A DNA stretch of 64,000 nt from JASJBU01 sp039714735 (GCA_039714735.1 JBDLIT010000004.1:1-64000); one strand, 5' to 3'. Counted from the first letter of the stretch, positions 43,738-53,498 are shown. The notes: a model not told the origin generated them from the sequence alone. A program made the numbers and translations.

Positions 43738-44253
43738 CGGTAATTTCCACTATGAATTATTTAAAATAAGGCTCGCGTTCAGGTCACTAGACCACTGAAA
43801 AAGGTGTTGGTTTTTCAACCTTTCTTACGCGTATAAGAACAACGTTTATTACTCACTAAACTAGTGGGAAAATAGCTTGATATGTGGAGAACATTTGTCG
43901 ACTAGATCACGCTTCCAGCAATTTTTGGCGGGTCTCATTCTTATTCAGAAGCAATTCTCGAACCTGATTGCAAAACGCCAAGGTGAGCATACTCTCTGAG
44001 CACCATGACCTCGACAGAAGCTTCCGTCTGTGCTGTGGCGAGAACCTAGCACAAAAAAACGATCTACCACCGTGAACTAGCAGCATCTAGTTTGAGTATT
44101 TGTCTGTAATCCTGCCAAGCATTAAACACGAAAATCTCATGGTTTAAGCCAGCGGCAATGGGGTCAGGCAATGAATGGGAATTAGGGGTCTGAATTTGGC
44201 AGAATTTGGGGTCTATCCGAATTACTGGTGATGGAGGTTAGGCTGAATCGAAC
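43738..44253. other. 516-bp region without recognised gene
   Basis: Holds the third copy of GCAATGGGGTCA (44155-44166). A 24-base imperfect block AATGGGGTCAGGCAATGAATGG shows internal repetition of AATG. No other feature seen. Confidence 0.5.
44155..44166 (+). repeat. Copy 3 of the 12-mer GCAATGGGGTCA
   Basis: Exact 12-base match to copies at 40749 and 43187; the downstream CCCTTTTCCCC block is absent here. All three share the same orientation. Confidence 0.65.
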
Positions 44254-44790
44254 TTACTTCCAGTGTTCAGGTTCCACCTGGATGCTCTGTTCCGTACTAC
44301 CTAGCCAGATGGTCCGGTCCTGAATGGTGCATTGCAACTGCATGTTACGTTGCGCCAGCGCTTCCAGCTGGATGATTTCAGCCTCCGGCAGATGGATGAT
44401 GTGCAGGCTCTCGAAGCGTTCCAGCTTGTCCCCGAATTGCTCGAACCAGACCTTGGCGCTGCGATCGTTATATGAATAGATCCAAACCTCTCTGGCGCGG
44501 CCACAGGCCTTGCGGATTCTCTTTTCATCCGGTTGACCCAGGTCGATCCACAACAGGATTTCGTCACTCAATGATTTGTGCCACAGGTCGGGCTCGTTAT
44601 CGGTACTCAATCCGCGGGTGAACGCCAGGTCTTCATGGGCGTGCAGTGAGAAGGCCAGAATGCGAACCATCATCCGGCGATCCGTCTCGGAGGGATGGCG
44701 GGCGATGGTCAGTGCGTAGTCCTGATAGTGATTGCGGTCCATGTCCGCGATCTGCAGGTCTACCTTGAAGATGGTTGCTTTCAGTGCCAT
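44254..44790 (-). CDS. yaeQ: YaeQ family protein
   Basis: YaeQ is a conserved proteobacterial protein with a PD-(D/E)XK-nuclease-like fold of uncertain function, once proposed as a suppressor of RfaH loss. The 178-residue frame from ATG 44790 starts MALKATIFKVDLQIADMDR, as the family does, with ARHPSETDRRMMVRILAF and KSLSDEILLWIDLGQPDEK. The frame continues upstream to 44940, but that part lacks family likeness and overlaps tyrA. It follows tyrA by 100 bp, where many gammaproteobacteria would have aroA. Confidence 0.94.
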   Translation of the reverse strand: MALKATIFKVDLQIADMDRNHYQDYALTIARHPSETDRRMMVRILAFSLHAHEDLAFTRGLSTDNEPDLWHKSLSDEILLWIDLGQPDEKRIRKACGRAREVWIYSYNDRSAKVWFEQFGDKLERFESLHIIHLPEAEIIQLEALAQRNMQLQCTIQDRTIWLGSTEQSIQVEPEHWK

Positions 44791-44890
44791 AAGTAGGTTG
44801 GTTTGCGATTCGAGTCTGCCGATTCTATACGGGATCGTTTCCCGGTTTCCTAGTGCCGCCCGATGCTGTGGATATCGAAACAGTGGTAGG

Positions 44891-45760
44891 TCACTTGATA
44901 CCGTCGATATAGCGATCTCTTGCAGCCTTGGCCCGCTCAAAAATAGTTAACAGACCGTCTGAATCCTCTTCTTCGAGGGTCTGCGCCAAGTCCTGCAACT
45001 CCCCCGCGAAGCGTTTCAACATGACACCCAGCGCCTCCCGGTTAGCCAGGCAGATATCCCGCCACATTGTCGGATTGCTCGAGGCAATGCGGGTGAAGTC
45101 CCGAAAACCACCTGCCGCATAACGAAAAATCTCGTCGTTTTCCTTCATCCTCGCCAGACTGTCCACCAGGGCATAGGCCAGCATGTGAGGAAGATGACTG
45201 GTCGCTGCAAGCACCTCGTCATGATGCCCGGTCTCCATGCAGCTGGTTTCCGCACCACACTGTTGCCAGACCTGCTCAACCCGCTGTAATGCGTCTGGAG
45301 AGGTGTTTTGCACTGGGGTGAGGATCACTCTGCGGTTACGAAACAACTCAGGAAAGGCCGCCTCGACTCCACTGCGCTCGGTTCCTGCGATAGGATGGCC
45401 CGGCACGAAAAATTCCGGCGCCTCGCCAAAAACATGCTCGGCATCCTGAATGACACTGCCTTTGACGCTGCCGACATCGGTCACCACTACATCATCCGCC
45501 AGTTGGCCTTTCATGAGTTCGAAGGTCCTGCGCATTGCACCAAGTGGCACCGCCAGCACCACGAAATCCGCGTCCTGAACTGCCGCAGTTACATCGTGGG
45601 TGAAATGGTCGATGACGCCCAGTTCAACGGCCTTTTCCAGGTTGGCTGTACCCCTGCCGCAGCCGACGATCTCCTGCACCACGCCCTCATCCCGCAAGGC
45701 TTTGGCCATGGAACCACCGATCAGGCCGACTCCGATAATCGCCAGTTTTCGAATCATCAT
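44891..45760 (-). CDS. tyrA: Prephenate dehydrogenase
   Basis: Converts prephenate to 4-hydroxyphenylpyruvate for tyrosine. NAD-binding IIGVGLIGGSMAKAL at the N-terminus, the catalytic-site stretch VPGHPIAGTERSG, and the DHHDEVLAATSHLPH-like segment GHHDEVLAATSHLPH. It is a stand-alone (non-fused) enzyme of 289 residues. Its start overlaps hisC by 4 bases on the minus strand, so the pair is coupled. Confidence 0.95.
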   Translation of the reverse strand: MMIRKLAIIGVGLIGGSMAKALRDEGVVQEIVGCGRGTANLEKAVELGVIDHFTHDVTAAVQDADFVVLAVPLGAMRRTFELMKGQLADDVVVTDVGSVKGSVIQDAEHVFGEAPEFFVPGHPIAGTERSGVEAAFPELFRNRRVILTPVQNTSPDALQRVEQVWQQCGAETSCMETGHHDEVLAATSHLPHMLAYALVDSLARMKENDEIFRYAAGGFRDFTRIASSNPTMWRDICLANREALGVMLKRFAGELQDLAQTLEEEDSDGLLTIFERAKAARDRYIDGIK

Positions 45761-46854
45761 GCCAGCACCTTATTTAAAGCCATCAGGAATCTTTCATTCT
45801 CTGCTTGCAGTCCCACTGAAATCCGCAGATGTGTGGGCAACCCATAGTTCGCCACCGGCCGTGCGATACAGCCTTCATTCAGCAAGGCTTGATCAACCTC
45901 GGCAACAGGCCGAGCTACGTCGAGTGTGATGAAATTGCCCACTGATGGAATGAAATCCAGCCCCAGCTCTTCGAAGCCTCGGCACAGCTGCAGCATGCCT
46001 TCACGATTCACCCTCACCGCCTCTTGAATGAAGGCCTGATCCTCGAGTGCCGCCAGCGCACCCACCTGGGCCATACTGTTCACATTGAAGGGCTGTCGCA
46101 CACGATTCAACAGGTCGGCCATATCCGGGTGGGATAGCCCATAGCCGATCCTCAGGGAGGCCAGACCATAGGCCTTGGAAAAGGTCCGGGTAACAATCAG
46201 ATTGGCAAACTCATCCAGCCAGCTGACTGCGTCGGGATAGTCTGCCTGTTCCACGTATTCGGTATAGGCTTCATCGATCACCACGATGACACTCTTCGGC
46301 ACAGTGCTGACAAAGGCCTTCAATTCATCCCGCTTCAACCAGGTCCCGGTGGGGTTGTTGGGATTGGCGATCCAGATAACCCGGGTGTTTTCCGAGATCC
46401 GGGACTGCATGGCATCCAGATCATGGGCAAACTCCCTGGCCGGAGAGATAACCAGTTTCGCCCCGGCTGCCTGGCTGCTGATCGGATAGACCGCAAAGGC
46501 ATATTGGGAAAAGAGTGATTCAGTCCCGGGACCCAGAAAGACCCGGGCGACCATATCCAGCACATCGTTGGAGCCGTTGCCCAGGGTGATGCAGGCGGGA
46601 TCGACCGCATGCTTTTCCGCCAGTGCCTGGCGCAATTCAAAGCCACCACCGTCGGGATAGCGGGCAATCTCATTAATTGACCGACTGATGGCTTCTGCAA
46701 CTGCCGGACTGGCGCCCAATGGATTTTCATTCGAAGCCAGCTTGACCGATCCACTGATACCCAGCTCGCGTTCCAGCTCCGAGATGGGTTTACCCGGTAC
46801 GTAGGGTTTTAATTCGGCAATCCCCGCTGAAGTTAAATCAAGAAATCGATTCAT
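45757..46854 (-). CDS. hisC: Histidinol-phosphate / aromatic aminotransferase
   Basis: PLP-dependent aminotransferase, probably acting on both histidinol-phosphate and aromatic 2-oxo acids given its place between pheA and tyrA. Schiff-base Lys227 lies in TRTFSKAYGLASLRIGYG. Other marks are SNENPLGASP, LGNGSNDVLD and NPNNPTG (residues 164-170). Length 365. Because of the aromatic operon context, aminotransferase activity in Tyr/Phe synthesis is likely, as in other HisC2-type enzymes. Confidence 0.94.
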   Translation of the reverse strand: MNRFLDLTSAGIAELKPYVPGKPISELERELGISGSVKLASNENPLGASPAVAEAISRSINEIARYPDGGGFELRQALAEKHAVDPACITLGNGSNDVLDMVARVFLGPGTESLFSQYAFAVYPISSQAAGAKLVISPAREFAHDLDAMQSRISENTRVIWIANPNNPTGTWLKRDELKAFVSTVPKSVIVVIDEAYTEYVEQADYPDAVSWLDEFANLIVTRTFSKAYGLASLRIGYGLSHPDMADLLNRVRQPFNVNSMAQVGALAALEDQAFIQEAVRVNREGMLQLCRGFEELGLDFIPSVGNFITLDVARPVAEVDQALLNEGCIARPVANYGLPTHLRISVGLQAENERFLMALNKVLA

Positions 46855-46933
46855 TAATCACAACTCTATGGATTGGAAATTATTCGAGTTTTTATGGCGA
46901 ATTGTTTGGATTAAAGAACTAACAGAAATACCG

Positions 46934-48019
46934 TTACAAAACTGCCTTGGGATAAGAGCCCAGTATCTTGAAAAGAGTCGCCTCCCGCTCAAGCACCTGC
47001 AAGGCCTTGGCCACCTTGGTATCTTTTCTATGACCCTCGATATCCACGAAGAATACATATTCCCATCGCCCACGGCGAGAGGGACGCGACTCGATACGTG
47101 TCATGCTGATCCCATGTTCCGCCAAGGGAGCCAGTAGAGAGTGGAGTCCACCTGACTTGTTATGCATGGAGAACAGCAGGCTGGTCTTGTCATTGCCACT
47201 CTGTAAGGCATCCTTTTTGCCAATCACCAGAAAACGGGTTGTATTCCCGGGCTCATCCTCGATGTTTTGTACAAGCTTCTGCAGTTGATAGATTTCTGCT
47301 GCGGCCTCCCCCGCAATCGCGGCAGCAGTGGTTTTATCCGTCACCAGGGATGCAGCCTCGGCATTACTGCCAACCGCAATCCGCTCTGCATGAGGAAGAT
47401 GCCGGTCCAACCAGCCACGACATTGAGCCAGCGATTGCTGATGTGAATAGATCAGTCTCACCGCATCCAGGCTTGCCGTCTTGCTGAGCAGATGGTGATG
47501 GATGCGTAAGGCCACTTCACCACAAATATGCAGAGGCGAATTAAAAAAGGTATCGAGGGTATGGCTGATAACGCCTTCCGTGGAATTTTCAACCGGGACG
47601 ACTCCGTAGTGACAGGCATCCGATTCCACTTCCCTGAATACATCAGGAATTGAGCCCATGGAGACCGTCTCCACCGAATGGCCAAAGTGCTTTAATGCCG
47701 CCGCCTGGGTGAACGTACCTTCCGGCCCGAGAAATGCCACCTCGAGGGGTTGTTCGAGCGCCAGACAGGCTGACATGATTTCGCGAAATAGACGGGCCAC
47801 CTCCTCCCCATCCAGAGGACCGGTGTTGCGCTCTTTGACCTTGCGCAGTACCTCTGCCTCCCGCTCCGGTCGATAGAACTCAGCTTTGGGATCAGCGGCC
47901 AACTTGATGCGCGCCACATTCTGAGCCGCTTCGGCCCGCGCATTGAGCAGACGCTGAATCTCCTGATCCAGTGCGTCTATGCGGTCGCGACTAGCGCTCA
48001 GCTGTTCGTCATCAATCAT
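46934..48019 (-). CDS. pheA: Bifunctional chorismate mutase / prephenate dehydratase (P-protein)
   Basis: Makes phenylpyruvate from chorismate. Chorismate mutase domain at residues 1-90 (RDRIDALDQEIQRLLNARAE, ending YRPEREAEVL). Prephenate dehydratase domain from about 92 (VAFLGPEGTFTQAAALKHFG) to about 270. The C-terminal ACT domain (about 280-361) with the ESRPSRR sequence is the Phe feedback site. Length 361. It sits 17 bp downstream of serA and 79 bp before hisC. Confidence 0.96.
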   Translation of the reverse strand: MIDDEQLSASRDRIDALDQEIQRLLNARAEAAQNVARIKLAADPKAEFYRPEREAEVLRKVKERNTGPLDGEEVARLFREIMSACLALEQPLEVAFLGPEGTFTQAAALKHFGHSVETVSMGSIPDVFREVESDACHYGVVPVENSTEGVISHTLDTFFNSPLHICGEVALRIHHHLLSKTASLDAVRLIYSHQQSLAQCRGWLDRHLPHAERIAVGSNAEAASLVTDKTTAAAIAGEAAAEIYQLQKLVQNIEDEPGNTTRFLVIGKKDALQSGNDKTSLLFSMHNKSGGLHSLLAPLAEHGISMTRIESRPSRRGRWEYVFFVDIEGHRKDTKVAKALQVLEREATLFKILGSYPKAVL

Positions 48020-48036
48020 TCACTGGCACCCGGTTG

Positions 48037-49215
48037 CTAGCTCTTGGTACAACCCAGACAGCGGACGGAGAGCACACCTTTGATCTTGCCCAATTCCTTT
48101 AACACTTTTTTGGGTGGCTCTTTGTCCACATCCAGCAGGGTAACTGCGATATTCTCACGGGAGCGGTTGAGCATATCGAGAATATTCAAGCCCTCTTTAC
48201 CCAGGTCGGAGGAGATCTGCCCCACCATGTTGGGCACATTGCTATTCACCACCACGATCCGGTGGCCCCCATTGCGCTGCAGGTTGATATCCGGAAAATT
48301 CACCGAGTTGCTGATATTGCCGTTTTCGAGGAAATCGCTGACCTCGTCCGCCACCATAATGGCGCAGTTCTCTTCCGCCTCTTTGGTGGAGGCGCCCAGA
48401 TGAGGCAAGGAGATGACCCGAGGATGATTCTTCAGCAGATTACTCGGAAAGTCACAGACATAGGCGTAGAGCTGACCCTTATCCAGGGCGGCCACAGCAG
48501 CCTCATCATCGATGATCCCGTTGCGGGCAAAGTTCAGCAGCACCGCCCCCCGTTTCATCAAATTAAGCCGTTTAGCGTCGATCATATTGGCCGTGGCGTC
48601 ATTCAATGGCACATGGAAGGTGACGAAGTCTGCCTTTGACAGCAGATCATCAACGCTCAGCGCCTGTTTCACGTCCGAGGTCAGTTTCCAGGCACTCTGT
48701 ACCGTTATCGTGGGATCGTAGCCGATGACCTTCATTCCGAGGGCGCGACAGGCGTTGGCAACCTTGACGCCGATTGCCCCCAGACCGATGACGCCCATAG
48801 TGCGGCCCGGCAATTCGAAGCCGACAAAATTCTTTTTGCCGGACTCCACGTTTTTCGAGATTACCGCATCCTCGCCCTCCAGCCCGGTGGCAAAACGCCA
48901 GGCCTGACCCAGGTTGCGGGCGGCAATCAGCGAGCCAGCCAATACCAGTTCCTTGACCGCGTTGGCATTGGCGCCGGGGGCATTGAACACCACAACGCCC
49001 TTCTCGGTCATCTTCTCCACCGGGATGTTGTTGACTCCCGCACCGGCCCGGCCGATAGCTTGAACCGTCTTGGGGATCTCCATACCGTGCATCTTATAAG
49101 ACCGCAGCAGAATGGCATCCGGATGAGCCAGTTCAGAGGCCACCTCGTATTTATCACGGGGCAATCTGTCCAGGCCCGCTACTGAAATGTTGTTTAGGGT
49201 AAGTATCTTGTACAT
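48037..49215 (-). CDS. serA: D-3-phosphoglycerate dehydrogenase
   Basis: First enzyme of serine synthesis. 392 residues, the shorter type with one ACT domain. NAD-binding GLGAIGV at 144-150, active-site region LLNFARNGIIDDEA (Arg231) and catalytic His272 in PHLGAST. The ACT domain spans about 318-392 (VVVNSNVPNMVGQIS), probably for Ser feedback. It lies between serC and pheA, with a repeat-bearing 343-bp gap on its serC side, so it may have its own promoter. Confidence 0.96.
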   Translation of the reverse strand: MYKILTLNNISVAGLDRLPRDKYEVASELAHPDAILLRSYKMHGMEIPKTVQAIGRAGAGVNNIPVEKMTEKGVVVFNAPGANANAVKELVLAGSLIAARNLGQAWRFATGLEGEDAVISKNVESGKKNFVGFELPGRTMGVIGLGAIGVKVANACRALGMKVIGYDPTITVQSAWKLTSDVKQALSVDDLLSKADFVTFHVPLNDATANMIDAKRLNLMKRGAVLLNFARNGIIDDEAAVAALDKGQLYAYVCDFPSNLLKNHPRVISLPHLGASTKEAEENCAIMVADEVSDFLENGNISNSVNFPDINLQRNGGHRIVVVNSNVPNMVGQISSDLGKEGLNILDMLNRSRENIAVTLLDVDKEPPKKVLKELGKIKGVLSVRCLGCTKS

Positions 49216-49558
49216 GAATCCACTCTTTAAATTAGTTTTTTAGCCACAGACGACTGCATGACAGGGATTGCTCCGACAACTGCTCCTGCGTTGTTCTACC
49301 TTCCCACGTCCCTGTGGGTCGCCTGAAATCCTTCTGCATTTCCTCCATCCATGGAGGTCAGATGCAGGAGGTACGCCTACACGGATGTAGGTGGTAGAAC
49401 TGCGCCTGGAGCAGGCAGCCGAGAGCAACGCAGGAGCAGTTGCCGAGACACAGAGAACACGGAGATAATTATTAATTATTTCTTAGCATTGGTTAGCCTT
49501 ACTAGAAACAACATTAGATGTCTCTGTGTGCTCTGTGTCTCTGTGGCTGAATAATCAA
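49216..49558. repeat. Palindromic intergenic repeat between serC and serA
   Basis: A 17-base exact inverted repeat CAACTGCTCCTGCGTTG at 49277-49293 and its complement at 49426-49442 encloses a second palindrome-rich stretch. The outer part has AGCCACAGA near 49241 and TCTCTGTGGCT near 49541, plus ACACAGAG and CTCTGTGT arms. The whole looks like a miniature inverted-repeat or mosaic repeat inserted upstream of serA. The serA promoter must lie in or beside it. Confidence 0.65.
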
Positions 49559-50641
49559 TCAACCGTATTTGCGCTCGAAATCAGCCATGAACTCGATCAG
49601 CGCCTTGACACCCTCTTCCGGCATGGCGTTATAGATACTCGCCCGCATGCCACCCACTGATCGGTGTCCCTTTAGGGTCTTCAAGCCAGCGGCTCCCGCC
49701 TCTTCCAGAAACTTCGCGTCCAGTTCGGCATCGGCCAGGGTGAACGGCACATTCATCCAGGAGCGGCTCTTCAACTCAACCGGATTGGCATAAAAATCTG
49801 AGCCGTCAATAGCGCCATACAGCGCCTGCGCCTTACGTTCGTTGATCTCAGCCATCGCTGACAAACCACCATTGCCCTTCAGCCATTGAAAGACCAGGCC
49901 CGCCAGATACCAGCCATAGGTGGGAGGCGTGTTGTACATGGAATCGGCTTGCGCATGGGTGGCGTATTGAAACATCACCGGGGTTCCGTCGATAGCATTG
50001 CCGATCAGGTCATCCCGCACGATCACCAGGGTGAGTCCTGCGGGTCCGATATTCTTCTGCGCCCCGGCGTAGATGATGCCGTATTTCGAGACATCGATGG
50101 GCCGGGAGAGAATGGTGGATGAGAAATCCGCCACTAACGGAACCTCACCGGTCTCCGGCACATAGGGGAACTCCACGCCCTGGATGGTCTCATTCGGGGT
50201 GTAGTGCACATAGGCGGCATCACTCCGGAGAGCAAGATCCGCCTGATCCGGCGTGACGGTGAACTTGGAGTCTTCCGTATTGGCCGCCAGATTGACATCG
50301 CAGTAGCGTTTCGCTTCTGCAATGGCCTTTTTCGACCAGGATCCGGTGTTGATGTAATCCACCTTGCGGTTATCACGGGTCAGATTCATCGGCGCCATGC
50401 CGAACTGGCTGGATGCGCCACCCTGCAGAAACAGTACCTTGTAATTGTCCGGCACCGCCAGCAGCTCCCGCAGATCAGCCTCCGCCTGCCCGGCGATCGA
50501 CATGAACTCCTTGCCCCGATGGCTCATCTCCATCACCGACATACCGGCGCCATGCCAGTCGAGCAATTCTTCCTGAGCCTGTTTCAGCACCGCCTCGGGC
50601 AGGGCTGCAGGCCCTGCGCTAAAGTTAAAAACCCGCGACAT
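49559..50641 (-). CDS. serC: Phosphoserine aminotransferase
   Basis: Second enzyme of serine synthesis, also acting in pyridoxal phosphate synthesis. Length 360, PLP Lys196 in YAGAQKNIGPAGL, phosphate-binding FLQGGASSQF (71-80), and the start RVFNFSAGPAALPE. The order gyrA-serC-...-pheA-hisC-tyrA is typical for gammaproteobacteria. A 154-bp gap after gyrA carries its promoter. Confidence 0.97.
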   Translation of the reverse strand: MSRVFNFSAGPAALPEAVLKQAQEELLDWHGAGMSVMEMSHRGKEFMSIAGQAEADLRELLAVPDNYKVLFLQGGASSQFGMAPMNLTRDNRKVDYINTGSWSKKAIAEAKRYCDVNLAANTEDSKFTVTPDQADLALRSDAAYVHYTPNETIQGVEFPYVPETGEVPLVADFSSTILSRPIDVSKYGIIYAGAQKNIGPAGLTLVIVRDDLIGNAIDGTPVMFQYATHAQADSMYNTPPTYGWYLAGLVFQWLKGNGGLSAMAEINERKAQALYGAIDGSDFYANPVELKSRSWMNVPFTLADAELDAKFLEEAGAAGLKTLKGHRSVGGMRASIYNAMPEEGVKALIEFMADFERKYG

Positions 50642-50795
50642 ATTTCTCTCTCTACAATTGTTTTGTAAACATTCAGTCCGCGAAAAACGCTAAATATGCA
50701 AAAATTTACTGGGTATAACTGACAAATTCGCTAGAAATATCAAGCGATGCAGGTTCTATTCAAAGCAACATTTGCGTTATTAGCGGACCCGATTC

Positions 50796-53375
50796 CTATT
50801 CTGCTTCACCCTCAGAGCTGTTCCCTTCGTCTTCATCCCCTTCATCTGACTCGAGGTTCTCGATACGCTCGATACCGATCAGCTTCTCCTTTTTATGCAG
50901 ACGAATCATGATTACGCCCTGGGTGTTGCGGCTCATGCGTGAGATCTCGGCAACCCGGTTGCGCACCAGGGTGCCGCCATTGGTGATCATCATGATCTCA
51001 TCCTCATCGACAACCTGCACCGCGCCGACCACGGCGCCATTGCGATCAGAGGTTTGGATGGAAATAACACCCTGGCCACCTCGGCCATGCACCGGGTATT
51101 CATCGGTTGAGGTACGCTTGCCGAAACCGTTTTCAGTCACGGTAAGCACATCGCCGTCCTGCGCAACGATGAGCGATACCAGGGAGTGTCCCGCATCCAT
51201 ACGGATACCCCGAACACCGCAGGCGGTCCTGCCCATGGCGCGTACATTGGATTCAGCAAAGCGCACCGCCTTGCCGGAACTGCTGAACAGCATGATATCC
51301 CGCCGACCGTCGGTGATGTCGACCCCGATCAGCTTGTCGCCATCGCGCAGGTCCACCGCGATAATGCCGCCGGCACGGGGCCTGGAGAAGGCTTCCAGCG
51401 GGGTCTTTTTCACTGTTCCGGCGCTGGTTGCCATGAAGACATAGCGATCAGCGGTATATTCGCGCACCGGCAGAATGGCGTTGATCCGCTCCTCCTTCTC
51501 CAGGGGTAGCAGATTCACGATGGGTTTGCCCCGCGCATTGCGGCCGGCCTGGGGCAGTTCATAGACCTTCAGCCAGTAGATCTTACCGAGGTTTGAGAAA
51601 CAGAGAATCGTGTCGTGGGTGCTGGCGACAAACAATTTATCGACAAAGTCCTCATCCTTGGTGGCCGTTGCCATCTTACCTTTACCGCCCCGTCTCTGGG
51701 CCTGGTAAGTACTGGTTGGCTGAGCCTTCGCATAACCGCCATGCGAGAGGGTCACCACGACATCCTCTTCGGTGATCAGATCTTCCAGGGTCAGATCCAG
51801 ACGGGTCTGAATGATCTCGGTGCGGCGCTCGTCGCCATACTGCTGCTTGATCTCCAGCAGTTCATCACGAATCACCTGCATGAGACGATCAGGACTACTC
51901 AAAATATCAAGTAGATCGGCAATTTTAACCAGTAACTCCTCGTATTCCTTGATTATTTTATCCTGCTCCAGCCCGGTCAGGCGATGCAGACGGAGATCCA
52001 GAATGGCCTGGGCCTGGACCTCGGTGAGGCGGTATCCTTCCGCGGTCAAACCAAATTCCGGCCCCAGTTGCTCGGGGCGCGTGCTGTCAGCGCCGGTTCT
52101 CTCCAACATCGCCTCTACGGCGCCCGACTGCCAGTGCCTTTCCAGCAACCCTTTCTTGGCCTCAGCGGGACTCGCTGCCTGTTTGATCAGCTGGATGACT
52201 TCATCGATATTGGCGAGCGCAACGGCCAGGCCCTCGAGCACATGGGCGCGATCCCGGGCCTTGCGGAGTTCAAACAGGGTACGCCGGGTCACCACCTCTC
52301 GACGGTGCCGGATGAAGAATTCCAGCAATTGTTTGAGATTGAGCAGGCGTGGCCGGCCGTCCACCAGAGCCACCATGTTGATGCCGAAAACGCTCTGCAT
52401 GGCGGTCTGTTGAAAGAGGTTGTTCAACACCACTTCGGCAACCTCTCCACGGCGCAGCTCGATGACCACGCGCATGCCGTCCTTGTCCGACTCATCCCGT
52501 AATTCGCTGATACCTTCGAGGCGCTTCTCCTTGACCAGCTCCGCGATCTTCTCGATCATGCGTGCCTTGTTCACCTGGTAGGGGAGTTCATGCACGAGAA
52601 TGGTCTGCTTGCCGGTGGCGGGATTTGTCTCTATCTCAGTGCGGGCGCGCATATAGATGATGCCACGTCCGGTGTGATAGGCATCCTTGATTCCTTTGGC
52701 GCCATTGATCAGGCCCGCAGTGGGAAAGTCCGGGCCAGGTATATGCTGCATCAGGCCATTGATGCTGATTGCCGGATCATCGATCACCGCCACACAGGCA
52801 TCGATCACTTCATTCAGATTGTGTGGTGGCACATTAGTGGCCATACCCACCGCAATACCGGCAGATCCGTTGACCAGTAGATTGGGTGCGCGGGCGGGCA
52901 GGACCGTCGGCTCCTGCTCCGAATCATCATAGTTGGGGACAAAGTCGACCGTCTCCTTATCCAGATCGTCCAGCATGGTGTGGGCGATCTTGGCCATGCG
53001 AATCTCTGTATAACGCATGGCGGCGGGAGAGTCACCGTCAACAGAACCGAAGTTACCCTGCCCGTCCACCAGCATATAACGCATGGAAAAGGGCTGGGCC
53101 ATACGCACAATGGTGTCGTAGACCGCCGTATCGCCATGCGGATGATATTTACCGATGACATCACCCACGATACGCGCAGACTTTTTATAGGGTTTGTTCC
53201 AGTCGTTGCCGAGTACGCTCATGGCATAGAGTGCACGACGATGTACCGGCTTCAGACCATCCCGGACATCCGGCAATGCCCGCCCCACGATCACGCTCAT
53301 AGCATAGTCGAGGTAGGATTGGCGCATCTCGTCTTCGAGATTAACGGGAAGGACTTCTTTGGCGAATTCGCTCAT
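50796..53375 (-). CDS. gyrA: DNA gyrase subunit A
   Basis: Breaks and rejoins DNA with GyrB. The catalytic Tyr122 lies in AAMRYTE. The quinolone region reads HPHGDTAVYD, with Thr at position 83 (Ser in E. coli) and Asp87 retained. The C-terminal beta-pinwheel carries the GyrA box QRRGGKG and ends in a very acidic tail. Length 859. It follows mtnA on the same strand after 116 bp. Confidence 0.97.
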   Translation of the reverse strand: MSEFAKEVLPVNLEDEMRQSYLDYAMSVIVGRALPDVRDGLKPVHRRALYAMSVLGNDWNKPYKKSARIVGDVIGKYHPHGDTAVYDTIVRMAQPFSMRYMLVDGQGNFGSVDGDSPAAMRYTEIRMAKIAHTMLDDLDKETVDFVPNYDDSEQEPTVLPARAPNLLVNGSAGIAVGMATNVPPHNLNEVIDACVAVIDDPAISINGLMQHIPGPDFPTAGLINGAKGIKDAYHTGRGIIYMRARTEIETNPATGKQTILVHELPYQVNKARMIEKIAELVKEKRLEGISELRDESDKDGMRVVIELRRGEVAEVVLNNLFQQTAMQSVFGINMVALVDGRPRLLNLKQLLEFFIRHRREVVTRRTLFELRKARDRAHVLEGLAVALANIDEVIQLIKQAASPAEAKKGLLERHWQSGAVEAMLERTGADSTRPEQLGPEFGLTAEGYRLTEVQAQAILDLRLHRLTGLEQDKIIKEYEELLVKIADLLDILSSPDRLMQVIRDELLEIKQQYGDERRTEIIQTRLDLTLEDLITEEDVVVTLSHGGYAKAQPTSTYQAQRRGGKGKMATATKDEDFVDKLFVASTHDTILCFSNLGKIYWLKVYELPQAGRNARGKPIVNLLPLEKEERINAILPVREYTADRYVFMATSAGTVKKTPLEAFSRPRAGGIIAVDLRDGDKLIGVDITDGRRDIMLFSSSGKAVRFAESNVRAMGRTACGVRGIRMDAGHSLVSLIVAQDGDVLTVTENGFGKRTSTDEYPVHGRGGQGVISIQTSDRNGAVVGAVQVVDEDEIMMITNGGTLVRNRVAEISRMSRNTQGVIMIRLHKKEKLIGIERIENLESDEGDEDEGNSSEGEAE

Positions 53376-53475
53376 GGGCGTTTATGATCTTCCTGATTCA
53401 CCCCACCGGGAGTTTGGGGGCGTTAGAAAAATGACAATTGTAACATAGCCAACACCCACCATGTCGTATAAATAA

Positions 53476-53498
53476 TGCCTGAAAATCGATTTCAGGCA
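53476..53498 (-). terminator. Hairpin at the mtnA stop
   Basis: On the minus strand TGCCTGAA-ATCGATT-TTCAGGCA overlaps the mtnA stop codon and is followed by TTATTTAT. It is a probable rho-independent terminator between mtnA and gyrA. Confidence 0.55.

Noticed and set aside
53109..53137. GyrA Thr83 as acquired resistance
   Set aside because: Thr at this site is natural in several gammaproteobacteria; no evidence of recent change. Kept only as a low-interest note.
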